From positions 42,014,162 through 42,078,161 of the forward strand of contig OY759265.1 in assembly GCA_963662155.1 (NCBI GenBank): a DNA stretch of 64,000 nucleotides. The letters run 5' to 3'. A program made the position numbers and the translations under genes. The notes under the pieces are model-generated. The model had not been told where the DNA came from. It saw nothing but the letters and a program-made list of their open reading frames with translations, and searched no databases. This DNA is from Lamellibrachia columna (Eukaryota; Annelida; Polychaeta; Sabellida; Siboglinidae). The first letter of the stretch is position 1; each line of letters begins with the position of its first letter. This document shows positions 21,340 through 32,307 of this stretch, piece by piece.

Positions 21340-22400
21340 ATAATGAATCAAAACATTAGATGTCATTCATGCACTCAGCTGCTACAGTAACTGTAGGATA
21401 AGTATTTTGTTATTGAATAAATGCAAACAAAATGTGCTGCTACTGCATATATCACACCGGAAACAATCTTTTTTATATACTGAAGTTCAGGGGCCTAGTA
21501 ATACCATCAAAAGATGAGAAGTGGCCCAAAGCAAAGCTTAGCAACATTGCACTAAAAAGCGAGATAAAAACAAGGATGGATCAATAAATATATATATAAC
21601 AAAAGAAAGAAAAAATAATAAATAAATAAGTAAAAATTATTTATCTATCTATCTGGTTGTCACAGTAACCAGGAAAAAACGCTACGCCCTACAAGATTAT
21701 TGTTATGTTTGAGTAAAATTTAGCAAAATGATTTAATTTCGTAATTATGATAATAACCACCAATATATAACTATAAATGCAGGCATATTGGCAAGATAAA
21801 CAAAGGAATGATCCACTGAAGCCAAACATGTAATTGTGGTCATACTTATTAGTATAGTCATACTCTCGGTTGTACTTTTACGTTTTTTTTGGACAAAATA
21901 AATACGTGAACATTTCTGGAAACAGTGGCAGTTCATGCAAAACTTATAACGAATCAGATATTTTCGTATTAATTATATCTTTTGGGTGGCGCACTCATCA
22001 AATTTGTTCCTTATAATACTGATAATCTATTCTGATATATTTTATCAAAAATAGCATACGTTAGTATTGAGAGCATAATCATGCATATCCATCTTTCAGG
22101 GAGAATATTTAGACGTAATAACAATGCCTTATATGAGTTATATATATGCTGAAATGTTGAAAAAGGATGTATATCAACTGTGTATAGACACGTAATTGGA
22201 TAAGCATAAAGGAAGAACCGAAATGGACATCGGATAAAGGCGTGCATTTGGACTGAGGGACAGGAGCAAGGGCACGTGTTTGGAATTATGAGTAAGGACA
22301 ATACCATGCATATGGACTAAAGCATGTAATTGGAATTAAGGATAAGGTGAAGGGTAGGTATTTACAATGAGGGATAACTGCACTGGCCTTTCTACAACAA
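21340..22400. other. TRPM intron, no recognised element
   Basis: An AT-rich intron sequence with no coding or repeat signature that I recognise. Small (TCTA)n at 21643-21654. Confidence 0.4.
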
Positions 22401-22401
22401 T

Positions 22402-22423
22402 ACACACACACACACACACACAC

Positions 22424-22460
<37 letters not shown>

Positions 22461-22500
22461 CGTGTGTGCGTGTGTGCGTGCGTGCGTGCGTGTGTGTGTG
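22402..22500. repeat. (CA)n directly followed by (TG)n
   Basis: About 11 CA units are followed without spacer by a (GT)n and GTGC run. The two halves are reverse complements, so the tract can fold into a hairpin. Confidence 0.9.
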
Positions 22501-22618
22501 CATCACATATCACACACATATATATATATAAGTATGAACGGTTCTGTTGAAAAGTGTACTAACCAATGATTACAGATGTACAATACACAAAATGTTGTGA
22601 TTTGTGATGTGTATTCAC

Positions 22619-22730
22619 CTGTTCTGAAGGCTTTGTCGTTCGTCATCCTGCATCCCACGCACATACTCCTCTACACGGAAATGTTCCCACATTTTCAACC
22701 GCTTTTCGTCATGCTTTGAATAATTCATCT
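22619..22730 (-). CDS. TRPM exon 18: post-TRP-helix segment
   Basis: The exon lies between gatccag and GTGAAT, with entry phase 1 and exit phase 2. It reads MNYSKHDEKRLKMWEHFRVE and EYVRGMQDDERQSLQ. TRPM2 and TRPM8 have a matching W-E-x-x-x-x-E-x-Y segment between the TRP helix and the coiled coil. Confidence 0.8.
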
Positions 22731-23204
22731 CTGGATCACAAACATGACAATTTGGTAACAATTGACAAGTATAATATTTTGTAATGCCATCCATAAGGTG
22801 GATGCAACAACAGACATTTCATTAAATACCTCATTTTCAAAATGCAATCAACACAATAACAAACATAGGCTTGTCTCTATAATGCAATGGCCTATCCAAG
22901 TTAAATCCTATGCAATATCCCATTCACAACACGATCAAACCCAACCTGATGCGTGTTCCTTTCAAAGCATCTCCCAATACGTTTGACATAAACGGTTATA
23001 TCAAATATACTGAATGAGGCATGATATATGTTGTATGCAAGTTCCCAATTAGTACATTCTTAGCACATGTCAACAACTTCCATTGGAAACCTGGTATGAA
23101 ATTAAGTAAATTTACTCCATAATTTAGTTTGCATGCAAGTATACATTCTCACCAAGGATGACAAACGAATCAAACAAATCATCTACAGATTGTTTAGGCG
23201 CTAA

Positions 23205-23345
23205 CAGTGTGAATATAATTTACTAATATCTCACGAGGGCGGTTTACACATAGATCAATAATCATTGGATTCTGGATAACTCATTTGGTTTCCTTATCCA
23301 CTTACCATGTAGACTGTTTGTTTTGGATGACAATCTCATGAAACG
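23205..23345 (+). mobile_element. CR1-like LINE 3' end, diverged
   Basis: The plus strand retains TATCTCACGAGGGCGGTTTA, a TTGGATTCTGGATAACTCAT variant of the family 3' UTR, and TTGGATGACAATCT, in the same order as the end of the copy at 28.5 kb. It is the most diverged copy in the window. Confidence 0.55.
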
Positions 23346-23380
23346 ATACGTAATAATTGTTAATGGTATTGTTAAGAAGT

Positions 23381-23601
23381 ACGTCATTCTGGTATTACGC
23401 TTATGTGTTACAAAGTACATAAGCGTACTGTCGGAATGACGTTGCAAACACAAAGCAAAACACATCAGAAATGTAATGATGCAAAAGATACGTCATTACA
23501 GATACAATGATATATGTGTTACAAAGTACATATATCAATTGTATTTGTAATGACATATCTTTTGCATCATTACATTTCTGATGTTTTGCTCTGTGTTTGC
23601 A
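23381..23601. repeat. Two adjacent hairpins with the same loop
   Basis: Hairpin 1 (23381-23442) has 26-nt arms with about four mismatches around the loop GTTACAAAGT. Hairpin 2 (23443-23601) has arms of about 74 nt with a few mismatches and small indels, around exactly the same ten-base loop. The bases beside both loops are also alike (TATGT and ACATA). The locus lies in an intron of the TRPM gene. Confidence 0.9.
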
Positions 23602-24449
23602 AGTGGTACGTATGGAAAAAAATGCAACTTTAAAAGGTATTTATCTCATTAAAGTTATCCATACTGGTTAAAGTTGATTGAAATCACCATCCCATATTCC
23701 ATTTAATTTTTACATACTCCGAAAATGTATGGCATAACAAAGTTGTGATTTGTTGTGGGGTGCCACAGAGTATACACGAAAGGTTCAACCAAGCTAGATG
23801 GCCCTAGTCTGCTGCTGTTGGTTGGTCAGTTGCGGTAATTATTTTACCGCGACAATGTGAAGTACAGCTCAAAGGAACATATATAAAAGAGGAGAACAAA
23901 TGTACTTATTTATGTGACAGACAAATGAGGAACACATATTAAGTTGTCAAAAAGTTGAAAGGCCAGGCATGCGTGAACCACCTATGTGAGAGTGTGGAAT
24001 ACACTATCTGAATCGTCAGTACCAACATGAAAAAGCGTGTTGATCTATGACTGTAAGATATGGAGAGTAATCAAGACAACTACCAGAAACACCAAATATT
24101 CATAAACAAATGTCTCATATAATACTAGTGTTATACTAATGTCAGTATTAAATATAAAGTACTGTATCATCTTGAATTAAATTTCATTCTTCCACAAACC
24201 ACTGTTGGATCATAGTGAAAGGTTAGTATGTGAAGTTGCTATTGCTAGGGCAGCCATATGGTAATATTTGTATGTATTTGATAGTGTAGCCGAGTGAATT
24301 GTAGCCATGACGATTTTATTTTATCCAAACATCTAACAGCAGTACCAACAACCCAGGTACCCCCAAACAATAGCCACTAATCAGTACTCATGCACCATAC
24401 CACTATGCCATAGCAAACAACACGTAATCACAACACACGGTTTACTCAC

Positions 24450-24652
24450 GGAAGGGATTGCTGTTTTCTTCGTTGGTGTTGTTTGTTTTGTTCATGCAGC
24501 GACTATAAACGTATCTAATTCCCTGCATGATGTGATAGAGAATGTTGAAGGGTGGAACCCAAGGTGGTCGGTCATGGTACTCCTTAATGGCGCTGTAACG
24601 CTGGGAACACCAGACCTGGTGTGAATTTTCCTGTATTTTCTGGAAAGTGTAA
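24450..24652 (-). CDS. TRPM exon 17: TRP helix
   Basis: The exon lies between tgttgcag and GTGAGT. It enters completing an AGT codon and then reads YTFQKIQENSHQVWCSQRYS followed by EYHDRPPWVPPFNILYHI. This is the end of S6 and the TRP helix, where TRPM proteins have YTFxxVQExxDxxWKFQRxxLIxEYxxRP. The TRP box here is W-C-S-Q-R instead of W-K-F-Q-R. The exon ends in an Asn-rich acidic tail (NNTNEENSNP). Confidence 0.9.
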
Positions 24653-26020
24653 CTGCAACACAAGCGTTCACAGAATAAATAAACTGCTCACCATGATGAT
24701 AAACAAATGGTTCAACACCATTATACAACTTTAACATTGTTGTTAATAATTCCTACGATACAGGCCCGTGTAGTTAAATATTAACTGTAGAGTCTATGTC
24801 TTGCATACGTCACTCGAATAATAAAAGCTGTTTTAGGTCAATATTGCACACATCGGAACACAAATGAATCATTTATTGACGACATTGCACAGTGTTTTCG
24901 TGACACACATAAAAGTATCCTTCCCAAAAAAAGCCATAATCAAGACGCATGAGAACGCCACGACCCCACCCATTTAATCGGCATACTAAATGAGTTATGA
25001 AAATCGTTTGTCGAAGCTTGGCGAGAAGTAACCAACCATGAGCACATTTGTTTTAATAGCAGGACAATAACTAATGCCAACATTTTCTGGCCTTGTTAGA
25101 ATATTTGTCTGTATAATAAAGCTAAAACATACATTTCTGTATGAAATAATGTCAGTTATATTCATTTTATACGGATTTTGAGGTAGCCTAACCCCGTGGT
25201 TATGATGCAACAATTCTACAATAATCACATTGATCCACCTGTTGACAACTTTAACATTTTATACGGATTTTGAGGTAGCCTAACTCCGTGTTTATGGTAC
25301 ACCTTTGAGCTTTGATTCCTGTGGAGTCTGGCACAACATACGTTTTTGTATTGTACATTGAAACAATTGTTGTAACACACAGTTTTCTGGAATACTGTGG
25401 TTATTTAGCATTGCATCTGACATATCAGCTCCTTGGGGTCACATTATGCCAGAGCCGTTGAACATATGACAAGTGACAACATTCATGTGGGGGCAATAGG
25501 CTGGGTGGCAACTGATTGGATTTATAGATATGTCACTAATACAAATACTTGTTCCAATCAAATGACTGCAAATATACACCTTGGTTATTCTACAGTACCT
25601 ACTAGGAGTGATTGACACCTAATGCTGACTTATTTAAGAATACTTGGAGAGTAGCTTGGAAATTGGTCTACAGTTGTGCATGCTGGACCTAGCCATTACA
25701 TCGTATCTCAGCCAAAGCAGAAGCTCACTTCTGCAACACCATGGCATACACATTGATTGTAATTTGCATCATCCAAACACAGCTCTATCGGATGTACTAA
25801 TTAATAAAAACAAATAAGATATTGACCCTCACATAATTGGTATAACTGAATCATGGGCCAACATAGATATAACAGATGCTGAATTAGGACTGACAGGATA
25901 CGTAATGTTTAGGAAAGATCGAATAGGAAGAAGGGGCGGGGGAGTTATTTTATATGTTAAAGAATCTATTCAGGCTTATGAAATAAAACTAGAAAGGGAA
26001 GCAGATTGCGATGAAGCTGT

Positions 26021-27913
26021 TTGGTGCAAATTGTTTCAGGAAATTCAAAATTAACTATTGGATTAGTTTACCGAAGTCCAAACATAAACGAAGAGGACAA
26101 CACAAAAATAAAAAACGCTATAAAGGAAGTTAGTAAAGGGAAATGTATCATAATGGGAGATTTTAACCATGGACACATACAATGGAATTCTCTAGAGAGC
26201 ACAGGGATTGAGGACCAACAATTTCTATTTTTAATCCAGGATAGCTTTCTTACTCAGCACGTGCTAGAACCAACCAGGGGAGAAAATGTATTAGATATAG
26301 TTTTGTCATCACAAAAAGAATTAGTGGACAATGTAAAAATATTTGAACCATTGGGTAACAGTGACCATAATCAAATACGTTTTGACATCAATGTAAAATC
26401 AGAAAGCAAAAATAAGAAAACGTACAAGAGAAACTTTCACAAAGGTAACTACAAAGATATGAGAAAATACTTAGCAAAGCTAGATTGGAATAACATGCTG
26501 ATGAATAAGACCGCAATTGAAGGTTGGAATATTCTAAAATATGAAATTGAGAGTATCATCGATACAATTTTTCCCTTCCAAAAACAAGGAAAACGGTGTA
26601 GAAAGAAACACTTGTCAAAAGAGGCTATTAAAAAAATAGCGTTAAAACAAACTATGTGGAGGGTTTATAGGCGTACCAGAAAGGAAGAAGACTATGCAAA
26701 TTACAAAGAGGCACTTAATGCAGCTACAAGTGAAATCAGACAATCTAAAAGAAGCTATGAGCAAAAACTAGCATGTAACATAAAAAATGACAGCAAGAGT
26801 TTTTATGCATATGTCAGGAGTAAACAAAACGTACAAGACAAGGTTGGACCTCTAGAAGACAGTGCTGGAAATATAATATCACAGGGGTTTTTAATGGCGG
26901 AAGACCTAAATGGTTACTTCAGTTCAGTGTTTACCAAAGATATTAGTTCATTACCAGTTGCTGATGCTAAATTTCAGGAGGCTAAATCTGAATATTTAGG
27001 TCCGTTAGTTGTAACTCCAGAATTGGTAGCTAAGAAAATAAAGGCAATGAAGGATAACAAATCACCGGGAGTGGATGGGATTCCTCAAAAATTACTAATT
27101 GAAACAGTAGAACAAATCAGTATACCACTTGCAATAGTATTCAACTTGTCATTAAAAGAGGGAGTTGTTCCGTTAGAATGGAAAGAGGCAAACATCATAC
27201 CATTATTTAAAAAGGGTTCGAGAAATAAGTCAGAGAATTACAGACCAGTGAGTTTAACGTCAGTGATTTGTAAATTATTAGAAAGGTTAATTAAAGACCA
27301 TATGGTGGACTTCCTCATTAAGCATAAATTATTAAATTCGTCTCAACATGGATTCCTTAAAGCGAGGTCATGCTTAACAAATATGTTATGTTTTTTGGAA
27401 GAAATCACTAAGTGGATAGACGTGGGATCGCCAGTAGATATTATTTACTTAGATTTTCAGAAAGCTTTTGACAAAGTGCCACATCAAAGATTACTACTTA
27501 AATTAAAAGCCCATGGTATCGGGGATAGCATAACTGACTGGATAGAACAATGGCTGACTGCCAGAAGACAACGAGTTGTAGTAGATGGAGAAGTTTCAAA
27601 TTGGAAATCGGTTTTGAGTGGTGTACCTCAAGGATCAGTATTAGGACCTATATTATTCTTAATATATATCAATGACTTGGACGACAATATAACAAGTAAT
27701 GTACTGAAATTTGCGGATGACACAAAACTGTTTAGAAAGGTTAATACTGATGGTGATAAACAACATTTACAAAACGATCTAGACAGATTAGTGAAATGGT
27801 CTGAGAAATGGCAGATGTTGTTCAATTTTGGGAAATGTAAATGCCTACATACAGGACATGGGAACTTGAATGTAAACTATAAAATGGAGATACTGTTCTG
27901 GATACTACTGTAA
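26021..27913 (+). pseudogene. CR1-like LINE ORF2: endonuclease and reverse transcriptase
   Basis: A 630-codon open stretch. Endonuclease motifs are LTIGLVYRSP (residues 10-20), the catalytic GDFNH (about 47-51) and NSDHNQIRFDI (about 113). RT motifs are DNKSPGVDGIP (about 347), IIPLFKKGSRNKSENYRPVS, the HGFLKARSCLTN block, palm motif [37 protein letters not shown], and the catalytic FADD near residue 568. The FADD box is usual for CR1/Rex-type LINEs. The open frame starts within the endonuclease: earlier endonuclease residues (HIIGITESWAN, from 25833) are in another frame. It ends at NVNYKM, where a one-base deletion shifts the frame. Confidence 0.9.
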
Positions 27914-28518
27914 AAGAAAAGGACTTAGGAGTTACAATAAGCGCTGATATGAAAGTTTCAGAGCAGTGTGGTATTGCAGCTTCAAAGGGTAATCAAATTC
28001 TTGGATTGATTAGAAGAAACGTAAAATACAAGGGAAAAAAGTTAATTATACCTCTTTATAAAGCAATAGTTAGACCTCATTTAGAATACTGTATACAAGC
28101 ATGGAGACCATATCGTAAGAAGGATATAGATACGCTTGAACGCATACAAAGGAGAGCAACTAAAATGATTCCAGAACTGAGAGACCTTAGTTATGAAGAA
28201 CGCCTGAAAGAATGTGGTTTAACAACTCTAGAGACAAGGAGGTTAAGAGGAGATCAGATTGAAGTTTTTAAGATATTGAATGGGTATGAAAATATTGATA
28301 GAAATATGTTTTTCTCACTCAAGACGGATAGCAGAACTAGAGGACATGAGGTAAAATTAGTAAAGGATCAATGTAGATTGGACATCAGGAAGCACTCGTT
28401 CTCACAGAGGACAATAAATGAATGGAACAAATTGTCTACAGATTGTGTAACTGCTAGCAGCGTGAATATGTTTAAAAACAAGGTTGACGCATATCTCAGG
28501 AGGGCGGGTTATAAATAG
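27914..28518 (+). pseudogene. CR1-like LINE ORF2, C-terminal part after frameshift
   Basis: This continues the RT-thumb and C-terminal domain in the next frame: DLGVTISADMK-type text, ADMKVSEQCGIAASKGNQIL, AIVRPHLEYCIQAWRPYRKK, LERIQRRATKMIPELRDLSY and the end at YLRRAGYK. The minus-strand copy at 32414-33607 has the same region in one uninterrupted frame with GDTVLD where this copy has lost a G. Confidence 0.9.
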
Positions 28519-28634
28519 ATGAACATTGTTGGACTCTCGATAAGCCAATGGCTTCCTTGTCCACTTGCCATCTGGGCCTTTTGCTTGGATGGCAAATCTT
28601 GTTAAATATGAACTTGGGTTTTTGTTTCACTCAC

Positions 28635-28773
28635 CTGAACTTAGCAATCAGAAGGTTGAGCATTAGAATACTTGTAAAGAGGATGTAGGCTGCTTGCAGC
28701 ATGAGTGGGACAAAGGCTGTGTTCTCAGGGCATCTGGACAGAGAACTGTTTGTTGCCTCACATTCCATTGATC
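28635..28773 (-). CDS. TRPM exon 16: outer pore loop and S6
   Basis: The exon lies between gttgccag and GTGAGT, entry phase 1 and exit phase 2. It reads SMECEATNSSLSRCPENTAF and then AAYILFTSILMLNLLIAKF. The C-x9-C with an N-S-S glycosylation sequon between the cysteines corresponds to the disulfide loop of TRPM8-type outer pores. The S6 helix NxLxLNLLIA is canonical, but the next residue is Lys where most TRPM proteins have Met or Val. Confidence 0.9.
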
Positions 28774-29039
28774 CTGGCAACAAACATAATATGCATCGCA
28801 TTATATATATTTTTAGTAAACTATGGTACTAGTGTAGTGGTCAGTCCATAGTTATCAGCTAAGTGTAGAATCTAAATAAAATGATACAACCGAAATTGAT
28901 ATTTATGCGTGCAACCTGGCTATGACTAGTTCTATAATATAAATACAAATGCAATGGCAGGATGCTAGGGTTGTACTTTCTAGGTAGGGTCACTTATGAG
29001 AAACGAACCAATCATGTGATTGCATCCAGTCTTAGCTTA

Positions 29040-29530
29040 GATCCAGCAGTGTGGTATTGCAGCTTCAAATGGTAATCAAATTATTGGGTTGATTAATAGA
29101 AATATAACATACAAGGAGAAAAAGGGTACTGTAGATAAGCTTGGAGACTTTATCGTAAGGATACAGATACGTTTGAAAGAATACAAAGGAGTGCAACTAA
29201 AATGATTCCAGAACTGAGAGATCTTAGTTATGAAGAACGACTGAAGGCATGTGGTTTAACAATCCTAGAGACAAGGCGGTTAAGACGAGATAAAATTTTG
29301 TTTTTAAGCTATTGAATGGGTATGAAAATATTGATAGAAATATTGTTCTCACTCAAGAAAGATAATAGAACAAGAGAACAAGTAACATTATATGAGGTAA
29401 CATTAGTAAACATATCTCAGGAGGGCGGATTACACATAGATTAAAAATGTTGGACTGTCGATAAATCAACGGCTTCCTTGTCCACTTGACATCTGGGCCT
29501 TTACCTTGAATGGCAATCTTGTTAAAAATA
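29040..29530 (+). mobile_element. CR1-like LINE 3' fragment
   Basis: The plus strand repeats the last third of the family ORF2 (QQCGIAASNGNQIIGLINRN, SATKMIPELRDLSYEERLKA) and the 3' UTR, with internal deletions of about 60-150 bp. It is more diverged than the copy just upstream (25.8-28.6 kb) and may be an older insertion in the next intron. Confidence 0.8.
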
Positions 29531-30257
29531 TTGTTAATTAGTTGACACAGGGAAACTAAATGCACCGACAACTTGCCTGCAACACACTGGGGCTATACAC
29601 TTTGCATTTGCTAAACATTTCAATGCAAGTTTATCAAATGCTGGCAACGAAATGGTATCCGCCCATATAAGCACCAACATAACATTTTTAAGTTCTTTGA
29701 TATTTCAAACCCATGTGATTTTAACTTCCTTCCTTCCTTCCTCAATAACAGGTGGGAGGCGGGATTGGTGGGAGGTGGACACTCACAAATGGTAGGAGGT
29801 GGGAGTTTAGCCACACACACCGATGGGAGTTTGATAACCCTGCCATTTCCTCCTCTATAAGCAACACACTATATATTATGAAGTATCATGACACATATTT
29901 TTATAAAACAGAGTTTTGCCACTTTGTAAGCAAAACGTACATATTTCTAAGCAAGAAATATTCCTCATTATCACATCTATGAAACAATTTGGCTTTCATC
30001 AAAGACATACATATTATAGTATTGCACCCATATGTGATTCCTACTCTGTCGTTTAGTTTGAAAATATTGTCTTAAACGTGTTAAGGAAAGCATTACTAAG
30101 ACGAACAACGTATCAGACTGTGCATATAATGATTAAAACATAATTATTGCCAGATATGTGACTGGAACCGGACATGTATATAATATTATATCAACCATTG
30201 ATGGACTCTTGAACTATGCGAATGGATTCTTTGTATAACTGTAAAACAGCCACTGAC

Positions 30258-30432
30258 CATCCAATTCATCAAGAAAGTGTTCACCGTCAATCTGAAAGAA
30301 TGCTTTCTTGAATATAGCACCAAGAAGTGGCCAACCAAATGTGGAATTTGGGTAGAGGATGGCTTGCAGGGCAGTTCCATATGCTATGACGAACACCATC
30401 ATGATGAAAAGGATGTGTGACATGTCCTTCAT
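30258..30432 (-). CDS. TRPM exon 15: S5 and pore helix/filter
   Basis: The exon lies between tgtttttag and GTCAGT. It reads MKDMSHILFIMMVFVIAYGT, then ALQAILYPNSTFGWPLLGAI and KKAFFQIDGEHFLDELD. S5 fits RMxxDxxxFLxxxxVxxxAxGxAxQAIL of TRPM channels. The filter position, usually F-G-Q (TRPM2/4/5/8) or Y-G-E (TRPM1/3/6/7), reads D-G-E. The donor after GATG is supported because it restores the phase with exon 16. Confidence 0.85.
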
Positions 30433-30743
30433 CTAAAAACAACACCATACAACTCAAGCATACATGTTCTAATAGAATGGTTTATGACTACTTCCGTTGA
30501 TATAACTGCACATGATGTATAGAATAGAACAATATATTATCTGAATTTATGCGAGAAATGCCACCGTAGCATAGAATGGCTTATATATAATTACATGTAA
30601 TGCTCCCCTTTAGCAGCATATACCCTCAAGCAATTGTCCATGTACTGAACACTAATTCACGTATGTATTGGATAGGCCTAAATGTGTGTATCTGAACTAC
30701 AAGTACTGATTCATGAATGGAACATTCTGCAAGGAATCCATAC

Positions 30744-30962
30744 CATGCTGTAAATCATGACAAGTGTTGGCCCAAGCGTTCGATTAAACGAAACCCTATA
30801 CAGTGTTCGCAGGTAGAACAACATCATGTCAATTGCAAGGCAGATCTGTGCTGAATCGCGGTTGTTCATGTAATGCAGAACGATGCCAAGGATAAAGGAT
30901 ATCAGTGCCACCCAATCCAGGAAGTTCCACTTATTTGAACAGTAGTCATCTTTGTTATATGC
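30744..30962 (-). CDS. TRPM exon 14: S3, S4 and S4-S5 linker
   Basis: The exon lies between tttttcag and GTATGG, phase 0 at both ends, 73 codons. It reads NKWNFLDWVALISFILGIVL, then QICLAIDMMLFYLRTLYRVS and FNRTLGPTLVMIYSM. The WNxxD of S3 and the NxxLGPxxxMI linker after S4 are among the most conserved TRPM signatures. Confidence 0.95.
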
Positions 30963-31816
30963 CTGAAAAAAAAGTAATCAATAATGCACACAATGAATAA
31001 TACAAACAAGTCACCCTACTAGCGTTCAAGAGAATGGAATGATCAGTATGTTTGAAGCAACGTTTTGCATATAAAATTCCTTACGTTTTTTCTCAAAATA
31101 AATCTTCAAAATGTATGTTCATGATTTGCTTGACTTGATGATGTTCTTCATTTTTTTCTTTTATTAAAGTACGTAATATATACTAATTTAAAAGCTTTTG
31201 CACAATTGGCCTGTCAAACACATTGTTACGTCATTTATGATAGAACATGTCCCCATTGTGGGCATAGTGTTATTATTATTTGTTTCTATGACAACCACGA
31301 TGTAGCTTGTCATGGTATTTCATATCTGGTTAGTTGCAACGGTTCATTGGTTGAGTACAGCTACTTTTGTTTCTAAGAACAATATTATATGTACCATTAT
31401 TGTTTAGGCGAGTTAATGCATGCTTGCTGCCAGGATTAGGTTCATTTAATTATTACAAAGGTCAATTACACCAGGGGCTACCCAGAATAACCCATGGCGC
31501 CACTGGTGAATAAAACAACACAATGTACATGAGTCGATGGATATACGACCCATACTTTTGTACTTTAGATTTAAAGATTGCAGTTAGTCAGTCAGAACAA
31601 TGTTTTAGCCACGACATTTGGTGCCCGATCCTATTCCACAAATATTTAACAAATCATTGTGTCAGCAAAGAATACATCGTACCAACTGTACCATTTACTG
31701 ATATTTAACAAAAGGACGGAGTTACTAACCATGATTACTCATCACATTACAGCAAGATAATTACTAATAAACAACAAGCTGGAACATTAATTTTTTAACG
31801 CGTATTTTATTAATTA

Positions 31817-31943
31817 TGTATGTATGCATGCACGCACGCATGTATGTGTGCGTGCATGCACGCATGTATGTATGTATGTATACATGCATGCACGCATGTA
31901 TGTATGTATGTATGTATACATGCATGCACGCATGTATGCTATG
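31817..31943 (+). repeat. (ATGT)n/(GCAC)n microsatellite
   Basis: Mixed tetranucleotide units ATGT, ATGC and GCAC in a partly symmetric order. It lies in the intron between exons 13 and 14. Confidence 0.9.
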
Positions 31944-32307
31944 CTACTCATAGATGGTTTGCATCTTGGGTGCCAAAGGGGTCCATCTTCGACCCCACGG
32001 TTGGGTCGTCCAAATATTTTTTTTATTCACCTCGCTATTACCCTTTGCATGGACAATCAAATTAGCTGTTGTAGTTATTATGTACAATTGTCCGTTGCGC
32101 TATGCAAACAATTACAAACAATTGTTTAAACGTCATGCTACAGTTGTTTGAAGATACATAATGCAAGGGCAAAACTTCACTAGAGGTTATTATAACTGAC
32201 AGCATTACTTTGCAATTTCAAGAGATATTGACTGGCAGCAAGCATCAAGGCATCAATGGATATTTCTGTGAAAATGTTTTTTTAATATTACTATTGTGAC
32301 AGTCACT

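Larger units (their letters stand above)
25798..28606 (+). mobile_element. CR1-like LINE, near-complete ORF2, 5' truncated
   Basis: Endonuclease and reverse transcriptase sequence lies on the plus strand from about 25798, and the element ends in a 3' UTR with GATAAGCCAATGGCTTCCTT and TTGGATGGCAAATCTTGTTA, shared by the other family copies here. It sits antisense within the TRPM intron and ends 28 bp below the donor of exon 16. Two one-base deletions break the ORF (near 26015 and 27887). Otherwise it is close to the copy at 32.3-33.6 kb, which suggests recent activity. Confidence 0.9.
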
